Origin: Linderina pennispora
Taxonomy: Eukaryota; Kickxellomycota; Kickxellomycetes; Kickxellales; Kickxellaceae
NCBI RefSeq assembly: GCF_002104995.1
Contig: NW_024468250.1
Span: forward strand, 310,001-374,000
Direction: 5' to 3'
DNA: 64,000 bases
Position numbers and translations under genes: made by a program. Below the pieces are notes generated by a model that was given only the letters and a program-made list of their open reading frames with translations, was not told where the DNA came from and made no database searches. This document shows, piece by piece, positions 11,868-23,451 of the stretch; position 1 is the stretch's first letter, and the number at the start of each line of letters is the position of its first letter.

Positions 11868-12725
11868 TGCGCTAGCTGTTTTTTTTTTTTTGCTGGAAGT
11901 AGGAGAGCTGGGAGAAATCGATGATGATGATGATGATATGTCAAAGTCAAGCAGTGCACCTTGAAGGGCCTTTTATAGCCAGCCAAGATACAGAAGCTGC
12001 AAACCTCAGATTTCACATCTAGGCACCAAGGGTTGGTAATTAAGAATCACTGGGAGCAAGTTTTACAAATCTGCCCACGATCACTTAGTAATGCAGCCGT
12101 GCCAGCACCTTTCTCTCTCAATATGCTCTGTGTGGAATCGACTGCTACGACACCCGTTGGACTACGCTCGCGGACTGTGTTGGAGAGACAGGCGGTGTTT
12201 CCATTTTCGGAAGGATATCCGCTTGCCTAAGGATACAAATGTTTCCCCAACAAATGGCGTGACGCTTACAAAGATTTGGAGTTCCGATTAGTCATGCAGA
12301 GATGGCCACGGAGATTCGGTTATGCAGACCAGAGATTCAGGTCCTAGACCTGAAAAGCTGTCCCTGTCTTCCGCCTTGCATAGGGCAGATGGAATGCGCA
12401 GCTGGCTAGCCAACAGGGCATGCTGGAGCTTGAAAACATTCATGACACTTGGTGACTGGAGCCAGGCCACCTGGCCAGAACTGCTACAGGCAAATTGGTC
12501 CAGAGCTCAAAGGTAGCCCTCTGATCCGTTACCAGACCACGAGGCGTGATGATGACAAATGCATGAACTGCTGGCGGACCTTTTCGTGTTATCTTTGCGA
12601 ACTGATTAATATTGGTATGAAACAAAAAAGACTACGAGATAAATTGTTAGAGTGAAATCGCTGTTGCTCAATGGCTATTTTGCAGCCAGCGTATGCTGGC
12701 TGGCAAGCATACTCCCCGCGTCCTA
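11868..12725. other. Spacer between tandem flavodoxin genes
   Basis: Next to copy 1 the leader carries a T12 run (about 11880-11891) and a (GAT)6 microsatellite (about 11920-11937). The rest shows no supported gene. Several overlapping short open frames occur on both strands without conserved motifs. Confidence 0.5.
11971..11977 (-). promoter_or_regulatory. TATA box of flavodoxin copy 1
   Basis: TATAAAA on the minus strand lies about 105 bases upstream of the start codon of the intact flavodoxin gene. Confidence 0.65.
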
Positions 12726-13527
12726 TCACGCCTTCAGCTTGTTGAGGAAGCGACGGAAGATGCTGGGCTTCTTGGTCACCGTCTTGTCCTGGCTTTGGCC
12801 AGCAGAGGGGGCGGCTCTAGCAGAAGTGGCAGCTGCAGTAGATGTAGGAGCGGCGGCGGCAAGGTGCCCTAGCAGCAGGGGCTTTCTCGGCGGCTGCGGC
12901 GACAGTAGGCTTGGAAGCGGGGCGGCGAACTTTGCAGCGAACTTTGCGAACTCTTCACCTTGAGTCTCTGCGATCGAGAGCTCCTTCTCGGTGGGCAGAC
13001 GCGACCCATCGCCATTGGCAACAGTGCCAGCGCCCCACGGGGATCCACCGATGACCTCGGAGTTATCGAACAGGTTCTGGTTGCGGAAGCCAGCTGGGAC
13101 ATAAATCATGCCGTGGTGAGCAAGGTTCGGCAGGAAGGTCATAGCGGTGGTCTCCTGGCCGCCGTGCTGCGAGGCAGTCGAGAAGAACAGGCCGGCAGGC
13201 TTGCCGAACAGAGCGCCCTTGGCCCACAGGCCGCCGGTAGCGTCAAAGAACGACTTGACCTGGGCGGGGGCAGAGCCGAAGCGGGTCGGGAAACCAAACA
13301 GGAAGCCGTCCGGCCTCAGTCAGCTTGTCGACAGTAATGACCGGGATATCGGGCTTGGGCGGGGCGTGCATCTTGCCCAGGATGTCCTCAGACAGGGTCT
13401 CAGGGAACTGATACAGCTCAACGTCGACGTTGCCGACCTTCTCCAGACCCTTCTGGATTGACTTTGCGACCGTGTGGACGTGACCGTAGGTCGAGTAGAA
13501 AACGACGAAAACCTTGGGACGAGCCAT
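12726..13527 (-). CDS. WrbA-type oxidoreductase, copy 2, with basic C-terminal tail (frame-broken)
   Basis: This tandem paralogue of copy 1 keeps the same FMN elements (FYSTYGHVHTVAKS, AHHGMIYVPAGF). Direct alignment with copy 1 shows one extra C at 13310-13311, where copy 1 reads GCCGTCGGCC and this copy reads GCCGTCCGGCC. That base shifts the frame. Unlike copies 1 and 3, it continues past AAKFAA into an Ala/Pro/Thr-rich linker and a basic amphipathic end (KKPSIFRRFLNKLKA). The linker reads best as Ala-rich if one missing base and one extra base near 12920 and 12862 are assumed. The gene then has 267 codons. A longer tailed flavodoxin resembles yeast Ycp4, so the tail may be for membrane association. 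Confidence 0.82.
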
Positions 13528-15922
13528 TTCTGTGTATGTTTTATTGCCTGAAGCGTAGGTTGTCCAAAAATGTAGATGTGGAAATGAGACAAGAAAGGAG
13601 TGGTAGAGAGATCAAAGGGGTTTAAGAACCTTCTGAAGGAGGTAGTGGAGTAGGTTGTTATTTCTGTGGCTGTAGTCCTGAAGACGATGCAAGCCCGGCA
13701 GTACTTCTTTTTATAGCCGGAATTTGTCTGAGCAAGCCGCAGTGCTGGTGACAATTACAAAACACTGACTTGGGTGGCACGACAAAAATTTCAAATCGCA
13801 TTACAAATCCTTTTTTTTGTGTGTATCGATTTTCAATTTCGCTTCCTCCCCATCCAAACCTCAGTGCTTCATCACCACTTGAAATAGCTGGGAAACGAAA
13901 GAAGCAAGCTATCCGGTCTTTGTCATTCCGTGTTTGAGGCAGTCGGCAAGCAGTGTGATGTGTAAAATAGCAGGGTCCATGAGTAATACGCCTCTGGGCA
14001 ACTGGCCAGCACGGAATAAGGCAGAGGCCCCACTCACGCCTCTTCCTCTCTCCCTTCACCTGGTACACACAGCCAGGGCTACTCCTCCGCAGCAAGGGCA
14101 GACTACTGTCTAGCTGCCAGGCATTGTGGAAACCGCATTTGCTTTGGTACACCCGATGTGCGATGCCCTTGGCTGCGGGCAAGCAAATGCGGTTCTCACC
14201 AGGAGTCAAAGCGGGGTGTTTAATCCAATAACTACATTGCTGCTCCAGATCACCAGCGATTATATTTGCGGATCAGTTGTGGCTGGCAGATGCTCAGATA
14301 GCGGTTGTTGCTGGAGGTTTTGGAAATTTGCCCGCTTTCACGTTCACCAAGAGACCGGAATCGGCCACATCGCCAATCACCTCCCGTTGACTTTTTTTTC
14401 ATATGGCGGCCACCGCTGGCATATGCCGCTGAATACTCGCCGGTGTGAGCGCAAATCGTTTGAAGGGCACGCGATTGCATGCATAGTGGAGGAGCTAATG
14501 GATAAGCACTGCATCGAATCCGCCTTTGCTGCGCACGCATTTCTAGTTCACTCGCTGCCACCACTGCTGACATGCCGACACTACACTCACACATCACCAC
14601 ACTCACATTTCCAGTGGCCTGATTACATACGGGGATCATCCAGAGCATATCTCGTGGCAGGCGATTGTGAGGCGGGCTAATGCCTGTGCCAATGGTGGCA
14701 TGGGATTTCACATGGCATGTGTGCTGGGTCGTTTTATCCCTCTCGGCCGCCGGCATAGCAGAATTTGGCAAAACATCTGTGCTGGCCAAACAGGGAATAC
14801 CGGGGGCGGCCGTTGGGTTGCTAGCAGCAGACACGCCCTAGTGCTTTCTGCACACCGACGGCAGCGATTCGCCGCTATGTATTCCTGGCTGACATTGCCT
14901 CATTGTCTCTGTTTTGAGTTGTCTTCGAAAGTTGTCTCGAAGGAGGTGGTGGCGAAGGGGATGGGAAGGGAGGCTGAAGGCACGGAGTGCACTATACATC
15001 TGCAAGCACAAACTGCAGCCTGTCTTGCTGGCCAGGTCAGACACCAGGTCGCAGAGCACACGGCAGATCTACCCGACAGCAGCTGCCAGAGATCACCCTG
15101 GCTCCAGTATCCGAATATCACTAGTGTTGCCGCGTCTTTAATGCCCCATTGTTGCTCAGTGGAATTAAATCCTAACCGTCCTATAAAAAGAACACACCCT
15201 GGAAACGCATGTGCAGCTCTGGGGTTCTACAAGAAAGGACCGCTGCTGCAAGAGCAGAATGCAGGCCAATCCATGCCAATAGCAATTCGTGAAGGCAGCT
15301 TTTGTCATTTCATTCTTCTCGCTGTGCAAACCACTGGTAGTGCGCTCAAACATGGCTGATAATGCAAGCGCGGTTTGGTTCGTTCCTTGATGTGGACCTC
15401 TTGTTTGGCCAGGCCAAGGTAGCACTGAGGACCTGGCACCGAGTGTGATTTCCGAAGAAAACAAGCCATGCATAATTCTGGCAAACTGTCCGTGAAATTA
15501 CTATAAATCCCTCACACCATCCGCCATCATTTCGCCTGTTTTTTCACATGTACACGCCTGCTCTACCCAAACGCACTCTCTTTGGACCTGGTTCATTTCT
15601 ATTTGCAGCCTTTCTCCCCACTCCTCACTTTGGGTTTCTTTTTTCGGTGTCTTTCACGATACTTGTGTTCAGTGTTTTGGAGCTGTGAATCATCCGAAGC
15701 GGGTCCCTTGGCACGTTCAGTAGTGCTGTCCGTTGACTTCTTCACCGCAGTAGTTCCGTTTCGGTCTTGCTTACCGATATTAAGAACGTGAAAGATCAGA
15801 AGACTCAGCCCTGCCACCGGTGTATCCGCTGACCCGTAGCACCAAAGTGCCTTCTCCTCTAGCCCTCCTTCCATAGGTACAAAAGGGCACCAGGAGCCAC
15901 CCCTCTCGGCTGTAGAAAGAAA
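13528..15922. other. 2.4 kb gene-poor region
   Basis: Open frames of 180-230 codons occur on both strands here and overlap in opposite directions. None has a conserved motif, a signal peptide or a convincing start context. Their residue composition (many Cys, His, Trp) is that of non-coding GC-rich DNA. A TATAAAT at 15502-15508 lies about 415 bases before arrestin 2 and may belong to its promoter. Confidence 0.5.
13709..13715 (-). promoter_or_regulatory. TATA box of flavodoxin copy 2
   Basis: TATAAAA on the minus strand lies about 180 bases upstream of the copy 2 start. Confidence 0.5.
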
Positions 15923-17157
15923 ATGGCTCCAAACATACTTCGCACCATCAAGTCACTACTATCTCCCCATGCACAAATCTTAAACAACTCACTATTTGTT
16001 CACAAAATGCTCTACGTTCACACACGCATTCTTCCTGACACGCCGTACATAACACTGCGTGGTCAGCCAGCCGAGGCGTCAGGCCAGGAGGTCGCGGGCC
16101 GCGTAATGATCTCACTTGGACGCTCGATCAAAATCAAGTCGGTCAGGATCTCGTTCCAGTCGCGATCCAGCACCCGGCACCTGTCGCGTCGACAGAACGC
16201 CATCAGCGGCGACCTGCAGCTGACGCAGCCGCTGTTCGAGGCCACGGCACCGGCGGGCTTTGAGACATGGCAGCCCACCAGCGAAGCCCGCGAGTTCCCG
16301 TTTTCGTTCGCGATTCCTGGGCACCTTCACGAGTCGGTCGCCACAGAGTATGGCCAGATTGGGTACGAGCTCAAGGTTACCCTGCGGACTTGCGGATTCG
16401 GAATCAACGTGTGGACCGAGTCGCTCAAAATCCCGGTCTACCGGGTCCCTGAGGACGGCACGCCCTGGGCGCTGTCGCTTGCAGAGTCGATGCAGCTGCA
16501 GGCCGACTGGCTTGGTGCCGTTGAGCTGGAGGTGCTCAGCGACTCGGTTGCTTATACAGAAAAATCCAATATCGGCGTTAAGACGGTCGTGCGACCGCTG
16601 AAGAAGGGATACACCCTGGTGGATGTGGGGCTGAAGCTGCGCGAGCGTATCCGCTGCCCGACGGTGGTCAACAAATTCGGAGACACAAAGAACATTGAGA
16701 ACACACTTTGTGAGTCGACGCTCAAGACCAGCGACCCCGAAGGCGGCCACATGTTCATGCTGCCACTGACGCACGAGCACAGCTTTGACATGTCACTGAC
16801 TGTGCCCAAGGCATTCAGCCAGATCCAGTACGACATGAAGTCATCCTCTGCTTCCGCATCACCCACGAGCTAGTTGTTGCTGCCACTATCTTTGATGAGA
16901 AGGGCGAGCCGCACTACTTGCGTACATCTATTGGTGTGCACATTGTCCCGCCCATGGCCATCGAGGGTCAGTTCTCGCACCTGCCATCGTACACAGAGTC
17001 CAACGACGACGCGCTGCTGCTGCGGGCACCAGCCAGTGCACTCCGCCGTCCGTCACAAATCCTGGCCTTTTCACCTTCGATGAACAATCTTGCGCTTCCA
17101 CCGCCCAGCTACCAGGCCCACACCATGTCATATAACCGCCACAGCATCACCGTGTAG
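15923..17157 (+). CDS. Alpha-arrestin-like protein 2 with PPxY motif
   Basis: This is an arrestin-fold endocytic adaptor. The N-lobe includes EVAGRVMISLGRSIKIKSV and SFAIPGHLHESVATEYGQ. The C-lobe starts VKTVVRPLKKGYTLVDVG and includes PKAFSQIQYDMK. The frame closes early at about 16871. One missing base near 16848-16852 hides the rest of the protein (FRITHELVVAATIFDEKG ... YLRTSIGVHIVPPM). With it restored the gene has exactly 412 codons. Near the C-terminus is LPPPSYQAH, a PPxY ligand for the WW domains of Rsp5/Nedd4-type ubiquitin ligases. It belongs to the same family as the genes at 4137 and 48667, although the three are well diverged. Confidence 0.82.
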
Positions 17158-17524
17158 ATTGCATGTTTCTTATAGCTTTTCTAATACAATATACCTGTTT
17201 CCTATCGCAAACACTGCCATCTGGCCACTGTTCACCGACAGCCTCTTGGCTCGGAGCAGACAGGATCGCCGCATGAGAACACACATAGGCAGGAGGCGTG
17301 GTTTAATGTTGATTGCCGTTCCCTGTCATCAGCTTTCGCACAGCTGGTGACTGCCAAGAAAATATTGATCCACTGTGCCTCCGCGTGGTTGCTGGCCAGC
17401 ACAGGCAATAAACAAGCGAACTCGGAATCGACAATGGCCACGAGCCGGCCCTGAGCAGGTTTTTCTTGCGGCCACTTGTTTTCACGCGTTCTAAATAGAA
17501 GGCTCCATCCTTTTGCGTCCAGAT

Positions 17525-19445
17525 ATGATATCTGCCATCACTCTTAGCTCCCTATGCCTCACCTTGTCACTTTTTAGTATCAGACGCTTGACTTTTGTAA
17601 AGATGGTGCCAAGCATACCCGAGACAGATGCCAGTCCTGTTCAAGTTCAGAATGTGTGTTCCAGGAGCTGGGACAGCTGGTGCACACACAATCACCACGT
17701 TGCGCCTGGATGGCGTTGGCTTTGCAGAAACCGTAGAGAGGGTGCTTGGTGGTAAATAGCACTTCAAAGTGCATCTGGCTGGACATTCTCACACCTAGTA
17801 CCTCGGACATTCTCAATCTGGCCCAAGTCGTTGGCATGGACAGTGAGGCAGTGCGTGGGCTGCTCGGTAGTGCTTTGGTTGACCGACTGCACAGAACTAT
17901 TGGCGCGCTCCCAAAACCACTCCCAGCATGCCGCACGACTGACAGAGCCCTGTATCTCTGCTGGGCCTGAAACCATGGACACAGCGGATAAAATCGAACA
18001 GTTCCTCACCAGTGGCAGAATGGCGCCCACTGACACCGGCGGATGGACTCGAGCCAGTTCCACAGTGGATGGCACCGGTTGCGGACAGGGATTCATCGGG
18101 TCACACGATCGGCCTGAGGACTGGTGCACGCCGAGGCCGCCGCAGTGAACCAGAGTCAACGGACCGTTGAAGCGTGAGAATCGTATCAAGCGGCTCTACC
18201 GGGTACTTGATAGTCCCAAAACCAAACGGCACAGCACGTGTGCATGCGACAGTCAGGCGCTGGGGTACGCGAGGGTCGTCGCTGGGACAATTCGCTTCGC
18301 CACTCTGAGAAGGCGTGCTCAGGAACCAGGACACTTGCTGGAGAGATTTCCCAATACAGGGCAGGGCCAGCTCTACGACACCACACCGTGCAAGTGTGGG
18401 CCCAGGGACCCATCGTGATAACATTCCACCAGCACCTATCACTGGCCATCGACAGCGTCTTTTGTGACATGGCTAGGCGTGAGTTTAGGTCAGCGTCTGC
18501 GGAGTGTATTGTCCAAAGTCCTTGTCAGCTACTGGCTTCACACATCTTCCGAATGCTTGCCACTACTCACTAGGGTTGCAAACGCGCTGGATCGCGATCT
18601 GATGAAGCCAGGCTCTCAGCAAGCATGCGAGTGTGCGCAGTGGATACCGATACTTGTGCGGAGCCGCAAAATAGTTCTAGAGCTAATGCGCCGCAGTCAA
18701 ACAAATGCTTTAGTTCTGGCAAAGCTCGGCCGCTGGCTCGGCATGGATGGCAGCATATATACGCTGAAACCAGTGGTGTGCTATCAGTCGCAATCAGCTA
18801 CGCCGCTGGTGAAGCATTTCTCTAGGCTTCTCTCCATGGACAGGGATGTAGACGGGGCAGGCACAAACCACATATCTGCGCTCTGTGCGTGGCCATTCAT
18901 TGCAGCGCCGCTATAGAGTGTGCAGGTTACAGTGCCACTACGCAAAAGCCATTTGGCAAGCGTTCAAGGAAACAGAGATGCGATTTGCGCGGCTGCACCG
19001 GATGCTGCTTGACAGGCAGCGAAGGCGGCTGTTGACTGCAGAGCACACCATCCATTGCCGCCTCAGGTCGTTGTCATTTGCTCAAGTGCTCTTCTGGCCG
19101 CTGGATACTGCTCACAGCCTGCTCCGGCTGAACGGTATCAAGACCATTGGGCGACTGTCCAGCGACAGAGGAAACCCCAGGGAATTCTGGTACGTCTTGC
19201 TGGTCTTTTTCGCGTACTTGGTCATTGCAACAGCGACGCACAAGTATCGCCTGAGGAGGGCCGAGGCTAAGGCAGCGGCAAGCAAAGAGGCCAAACGCCA
19301 GATGGCCGACAAGTGCAGACGAGCGAAACCATGGCTGGCTGCCCCGCGGCAGGACCCAGCGACAGATCCTGCGAGCCACAGCGCCAAAATAGCGCCCGGC
19401 CATCGATTGCCGCCGGTCAAGCGCCGGCATAGTTGCTGCATCTGA
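17525..19445 (+). other. Cryptic locus, possible broken or multi-exon membrane-protein gene
   Basis: No single frame spans this stretch, yet several pieces look gene-like in the same direction. A signal-peptide-like start is at 17525 (MISAITLSSLCLTLSLF). Short Cys-containing segments follow, then helical segments at about 18565-18830. A final open frame (18885-19445) carries heptad-like basic helices (RLHRMLLDRQRRRLL), one clear transmembrane segment (EFWYVLLVFFAYLVIA) and a basic tail ending HSCCI. The pieces could be exons of one secretory-pathway or nuclear-envelope protein interrupted by indels like those in neighbouring genes, or a decayed gene. I cannot name a family. Confidence 0.3.
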
Positions 19446-19691
19446 AAATCTGTGCAACATAGTTGGCCAAAAGCAGGTTCCAGAGACTGGCCTGGATGCC
19501 AGCTTGCCCGCCCCACAGTGCCCAGGCTGTCTAATGCGGATGAGGGCGTGTGTCGCTCCCTCCCTAATCGATGCAGCTCGTGGCCATTCGGATTTATAAT
19601 ACATTAGCAAGCTGGCGCCAGCCATCGCGCTTTGCCCTTTTGCTTCTCCAAGCCGCAGCTTTTTATACATCTCCTACCACTATTAGCAATA

Positions 19692-22279
19692 ATGGCCGAC
19701 CGCAACCACCAGTTTGAGGACGATACCCTGGAGCCCACGTACCTTCAGGGCGACGAGCACCACTCGGACGAGGACGATACCAAATCGAGCACCCATCCGT
19801 TTGTCACGTACAACTCGCTGGCCAGCTCGAGGGTCGAGGCCGGGCCGTCGTTTGTCAATGCGTACTTTGCCAAGCACCACAATGTAATCGATCCGCTGGC
19901 TGCCCCACCTGGCACGCAGACACCTGATATGGGGCGCACGAGTCCGAGCACCAACTCTGGTCCCGCAGCCGCAGCCATGATCAAGTGCCGCCAGGGATTT
20001 GAATCCGGTACCGATGTGGCCCAGCCAGCCTGCCCAGCAGCCGGTGCCGACCACGCCGCTGTCGATTCGTGTGTCGCAGCAGATGAAGGAGGAGCACAAG
20101 GACACAGTGGTGCCACAGCTGTCACGCGCAACCACCTCGACCCGGATCCGCGCCATCTCGGATGCCTCAGATGCCGCAGATACTGCTACAGGATGCGAAG
20201 ACCCAGACCACGGACATCGACATCACCGAGAAAGTCTCGGGGAATTCTGGCTGAATCCGTGATGGATCTTGAGAAAGGCGATCCCGATGTCGACGACGAC
20301 ACCACCAGCCGCAAGATCGAGGATGAGATCCGCAACATGATGCGTAAGGTGCATATCCATGACATGACGGATGGAATGGGAGGGATGGGCGAGGGCCCGC
20401 AGGAGCTCAAGCGCATTCGGCGACACGCTGGTCAAGTGTATGGAGCTGCGCGACAAGTACATGGACATAAGTTGCCAGCATGAGGCAGGAGAACCCGAAG
20501 AACAAGTCTGGGTGGAAGATCTACCCGAAGCCGCCTCCGCCGGCCTGGCACAACTTTAGCCACAAGTCCCCCGAAGACCAGCCCGAGGAGTTTGACATGG
20601 GCAAGTGTGAGATCCCGCCTGAAGACGAGGCGGTGTTTGAGATGGGCGAGGACGGCATCTATGCCGTGTATCGCAACGAGGAGCTGCGCGCAGCCGGCCA
20701 GGAGCCGTTCACCAAGGCGCCGTCGATCAAGGAGTTCTACATGGACATGGACTACCTTCTCAACGCCATGTCTGACGGCCCCATCAAGACCTGGGCCTTC
20801 CGCCGCCTGCGCTATCTGGACGCGCGCTGGCAGCTGTATGTGCTGCTGAATGAGCGTGAAGAGACTACGCAGTCCAAGATGGTGCCGCACCGTGACCTGT
20901 ACAATGTGCGCAAGGTCGACGGACACGTGCATCTGGCCAGTGCCATGAACCAGAAGCATCTGCTGCGCTTCATCAAGTACAAGCTCAAGGCCGAGCCGGA
21001 ACCGCCCCGTCATTGTGCGCGACGGCCAGACACTGACGCTGCGCCAGGTGTTTGAGTCGCTGAAGCTGACTGCGATACGACCTGTCGATCGACACCCTGG
21101 ACATGCACGCGCACAAGGGCGCCTTCCACCGCTTCGACAAGTTCAACCTGAAGTACAACCCAGTCGGCGAGTCGCGTCCTGCGCACTATCTTTATGAAGT
21201 CTGACAACTTTATCGACGGCGAGTACTTTGCACAGATCACCAGGGAGGTCATGTCCGATCTTGAGCAGAGCAAGTACCAGATGGCCGAGTACCGCATCTC
21301 GATCTATGGCCGCTCTATCGACGAGTGGGACAAGCTGGCGGCATGGGTCGTCGACCACAAGGTGTTCTCGAGCAATGTGCGCTGGCTGATCCAGACCCCG
21401 CGCCTGTACGACATCTACAAGGCCAGCAGGCCAGGTCGAGAACTTTGAGCAGGTGCTCCGCAACATCTTCCAGCCCCTGTTCGAGGTCACCAAGGACCCG
21501 AAGCTCGCACCCCAAGCTGCACGTCTTTTTGCAGCGTGTTGTTGGATTCGACTCTGTTGACGACGAGTCCTAAGCCCGAGCGCCGCATGCACAAAAAGTA
21601 CCCGCTGCCGCGCGTTTGGGACTCGAGCTCCAACCCGCCATACACGTACTACTGCTACTTCACCATGGCCAACCTGTGCTCGCTGAACCAGTGGCGAATG
21701 CGCCGCGGCTTCAACACCTTCGTGTTCCGCCCGCACGCCGGCGAGGCCGGTGACACCGAGCACCTGGCAGCCTGCGTTCCTCACTGCCCAGGCAATCAAC
21801 CACGGCATTCTGCTGCGCAAGGTCCCGGTTCTGCAGTATCTGTACTACATGCAGCAGATCGGCCTGGCCATGTCGCCGCTGTCGAACAACGCCCTGTTCC
21901 TTGTGTACGAGCGCAATCCCGTTCAACACGTACTTCCAGCGTGGACTCAATGTGGCCCTGTCGACCGACGACCCACTGCAGTTCCATTTCACCAAGGAGC
22001 CGCTGATGGAGGAGTACTCCGTCGCTGCTCAGATCTGGAAGTTCTCGAGTGTCGACATGTGCGAGTTGGCCATGAACTCGGTCATACAGAGCGGGTTTGA
22101 GGCCGAGGTCAAGCGCCACTGGATTGGCCGCGACTATCTGGAAACCAGGCCAGACAGAGGTCCACAAGACCAACGTGCCGCTGTGCCGTCTCAAGTACCG
22201 CGCGTCGACGCTAGCTCAAGAGCATGCCATACTGGCAAGAATGACAAACGAAGGCTGTGACAGCCCGGTCTTCAAGTAG
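19692..22279 (+). CDS. AMD1: AMP deaminase (14 frame breaks)
   Basis: This enzyme deaminates AMP to IMP and controls the adenylate pool. Its pieces in order are an acidic N-terminus ([15 protein letters not shown]), [35 protein letters not shown], the metal motif [74 protein letters not shown] and [19 protein letters not shown], which is close to the adenosine/AMP deaminase signature. Frame shifts fall at about 19993, 20190, 20240, 20257, 20416, 20487, 20999, 21075, 21178, 21428, 21506, 21773, 21920 and 22147. Eleven are insertions and three are deletions. The net correction gives exactly 860 codons (859 aa), close to fungal AMP deaminases. The protein sequence between breaks is well conserved, arguing against an old pseudogene. 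Confidence 0.88.
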
Positions 22280-22682
22280 AGCAGGAGGTTAGCAGCATGG
22301 ATTGCAAAAATAAATGTCCTGTCTATTTTACATGCGTCTGGCAGCGAGAGGCACGATGGGGTTGGATGGAGCAGCGCTTGCCATAGGAAATACCATCCGC
22401 ACATTGCTATATGCACAAGATAAAACCATGCCGACATTGAGCATTTTCGATGGGATACGTTGTGAGTCTGCGCAGATAACGTTATTTTGAAGAGATAACA
22501 TAAAGAGGATAAGAGAGGCTAGCGACTATGAAACAGGTAGGGGGCAAGTGTCCCTGTTTAACTTTTAACGCTTTTCAGGGGAACAAACCCGCGGAGAGCA
22601 GGCCCTCCAGAAAGTACAACTAAAGCTCTTTTCCATAAAGAAGCCCAGGAGAAACTGAGGAATCCAAATGGAGCCGGAGGTC
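22280..22682. other. Convergent intergenic spacer
   Basis: This lies between the stops of AMP deaminase (plus) and the CAP-domain gene (minus). No coding feature is supported; it presumably holds both 3' untranslated regions. Confidence 0.5.
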
Positions 22683-23451
22683 TTAGTTGCAGGTGGGGAC
22701 GTTGGCAGGGCGGGCGTTGCCGGGCAGGGCGTAGAAGTTCTGGGTGTAGTAGCCGTTGAGGGCACCGGCGCCAAAGTAGGCCATGTTGGCGCTGATCATG
22801 TTGGCCAGATGGCTGGGCGAGTTCTCCAGGGCGGTCTGGGCGGTGGCGGGCGAGTCCATGCCAGCGGCAATGTTCTCGGCGGCGCCGCTCCACGAAGTAC
22901 CGGCAGCCGACAGGCGCTTGCCCAGAGAGCCCTTAGGGTCGCTGTGAGTCATGTCGCTGGCGCCGGAACATGTACTGGGAGTGAGCCTGAGCAATCGAGT
23001 TGAGCTCGGTGGACAGACCCAGGGGCTGGACGCCGTGCTGGGCACGCACAGCGTTGATGCGGCACAGCATGGTCATGATCCAGTCGCCGCTGGACGACGA
23101 CGACGACGACGAAGACGAAGAATCGGTGGGCGTCGAAGCAGGGGCGGCAGCGGATGTGGACGGGATGGAGACCGGGGCAGCCTTGTGGCCGAAGCCATTG
23201 GCCAGGTTCTGGCTGGTGGCGGCAGCAGCGGTAGGAGCAACAGCAGCAACCTTGGAGGTCGAAGGCTTGACAGCGGCGTTGTTGTCACTGCCGGCAGTGA
23301 CATAGACCGTCTGGTAGACAACGGCCACGGCGGGGGTGGGGACGGCCGGGACGGCGTTGGCGGTGGCAGTCTCGGTGACAACCACAACGGCAGGCATGGC
23401 CTGGGCGGCGAGGGCAAAACCGAGCAGAGTAGCGACCTTGGTGAACTGCAT
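22683..23451 (-). CDS. Secreted CAP/PR-1 domain protein (one frame break)
   Basis: The start at 23451 opens a signal peptide (MQFTKVATLLGFALAAQA). A Val/Thr/Ala-rich linker follows, then a poly-Ser run of about 11 residues. The C-terminal CAP (SCP/PR-1) domain has LCRINAVRAQHGVQPLGLS, ELNSIAQAHSQYM, a His/Asp loop (ASDMTHSDPKGSLG), GAAENIAAG and YYTQNFYALPG. An extra T just after the ATG of SQYM, near 22966, breaks the frame; removing it gives exactly 256 codons. Fungal CAP proteins bind sterols or other lipids outside the cell and are exported. The linker suggests a cell-wall-associated or flexible secreted form. Confidence 0.87.

Noticed and set aside
14126-15359. Open frames of 180-230 codons on both strands
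   Set aside because: They overlap in opposite directions, have Cys/His/Trp-rich random composition, and show no motif or splice structure.
19420-19445. C-terminal HSCCI as a prenylation signal
   Set aside because: It is not a CaaX box (Cys is not fourth from the end), and the gene model itself is uncertain.
3-22279. Programmed +1 frameshifting at AGG arginine codons (xxC AGG)
   Set aside because: Several sites fit, but others place the extra base in codon position 2 or 3 or involve TGG, TGC or TGA. In-frame AGG is also read normally in intact genes such as F-box gene 1.
19692-22279. Very short introns as the cause of the frame shifts
   Set aside because: Each shift is resolved by one base, no GT...AG pairs flank them, and protein alignment leaves no room for removed sequence.
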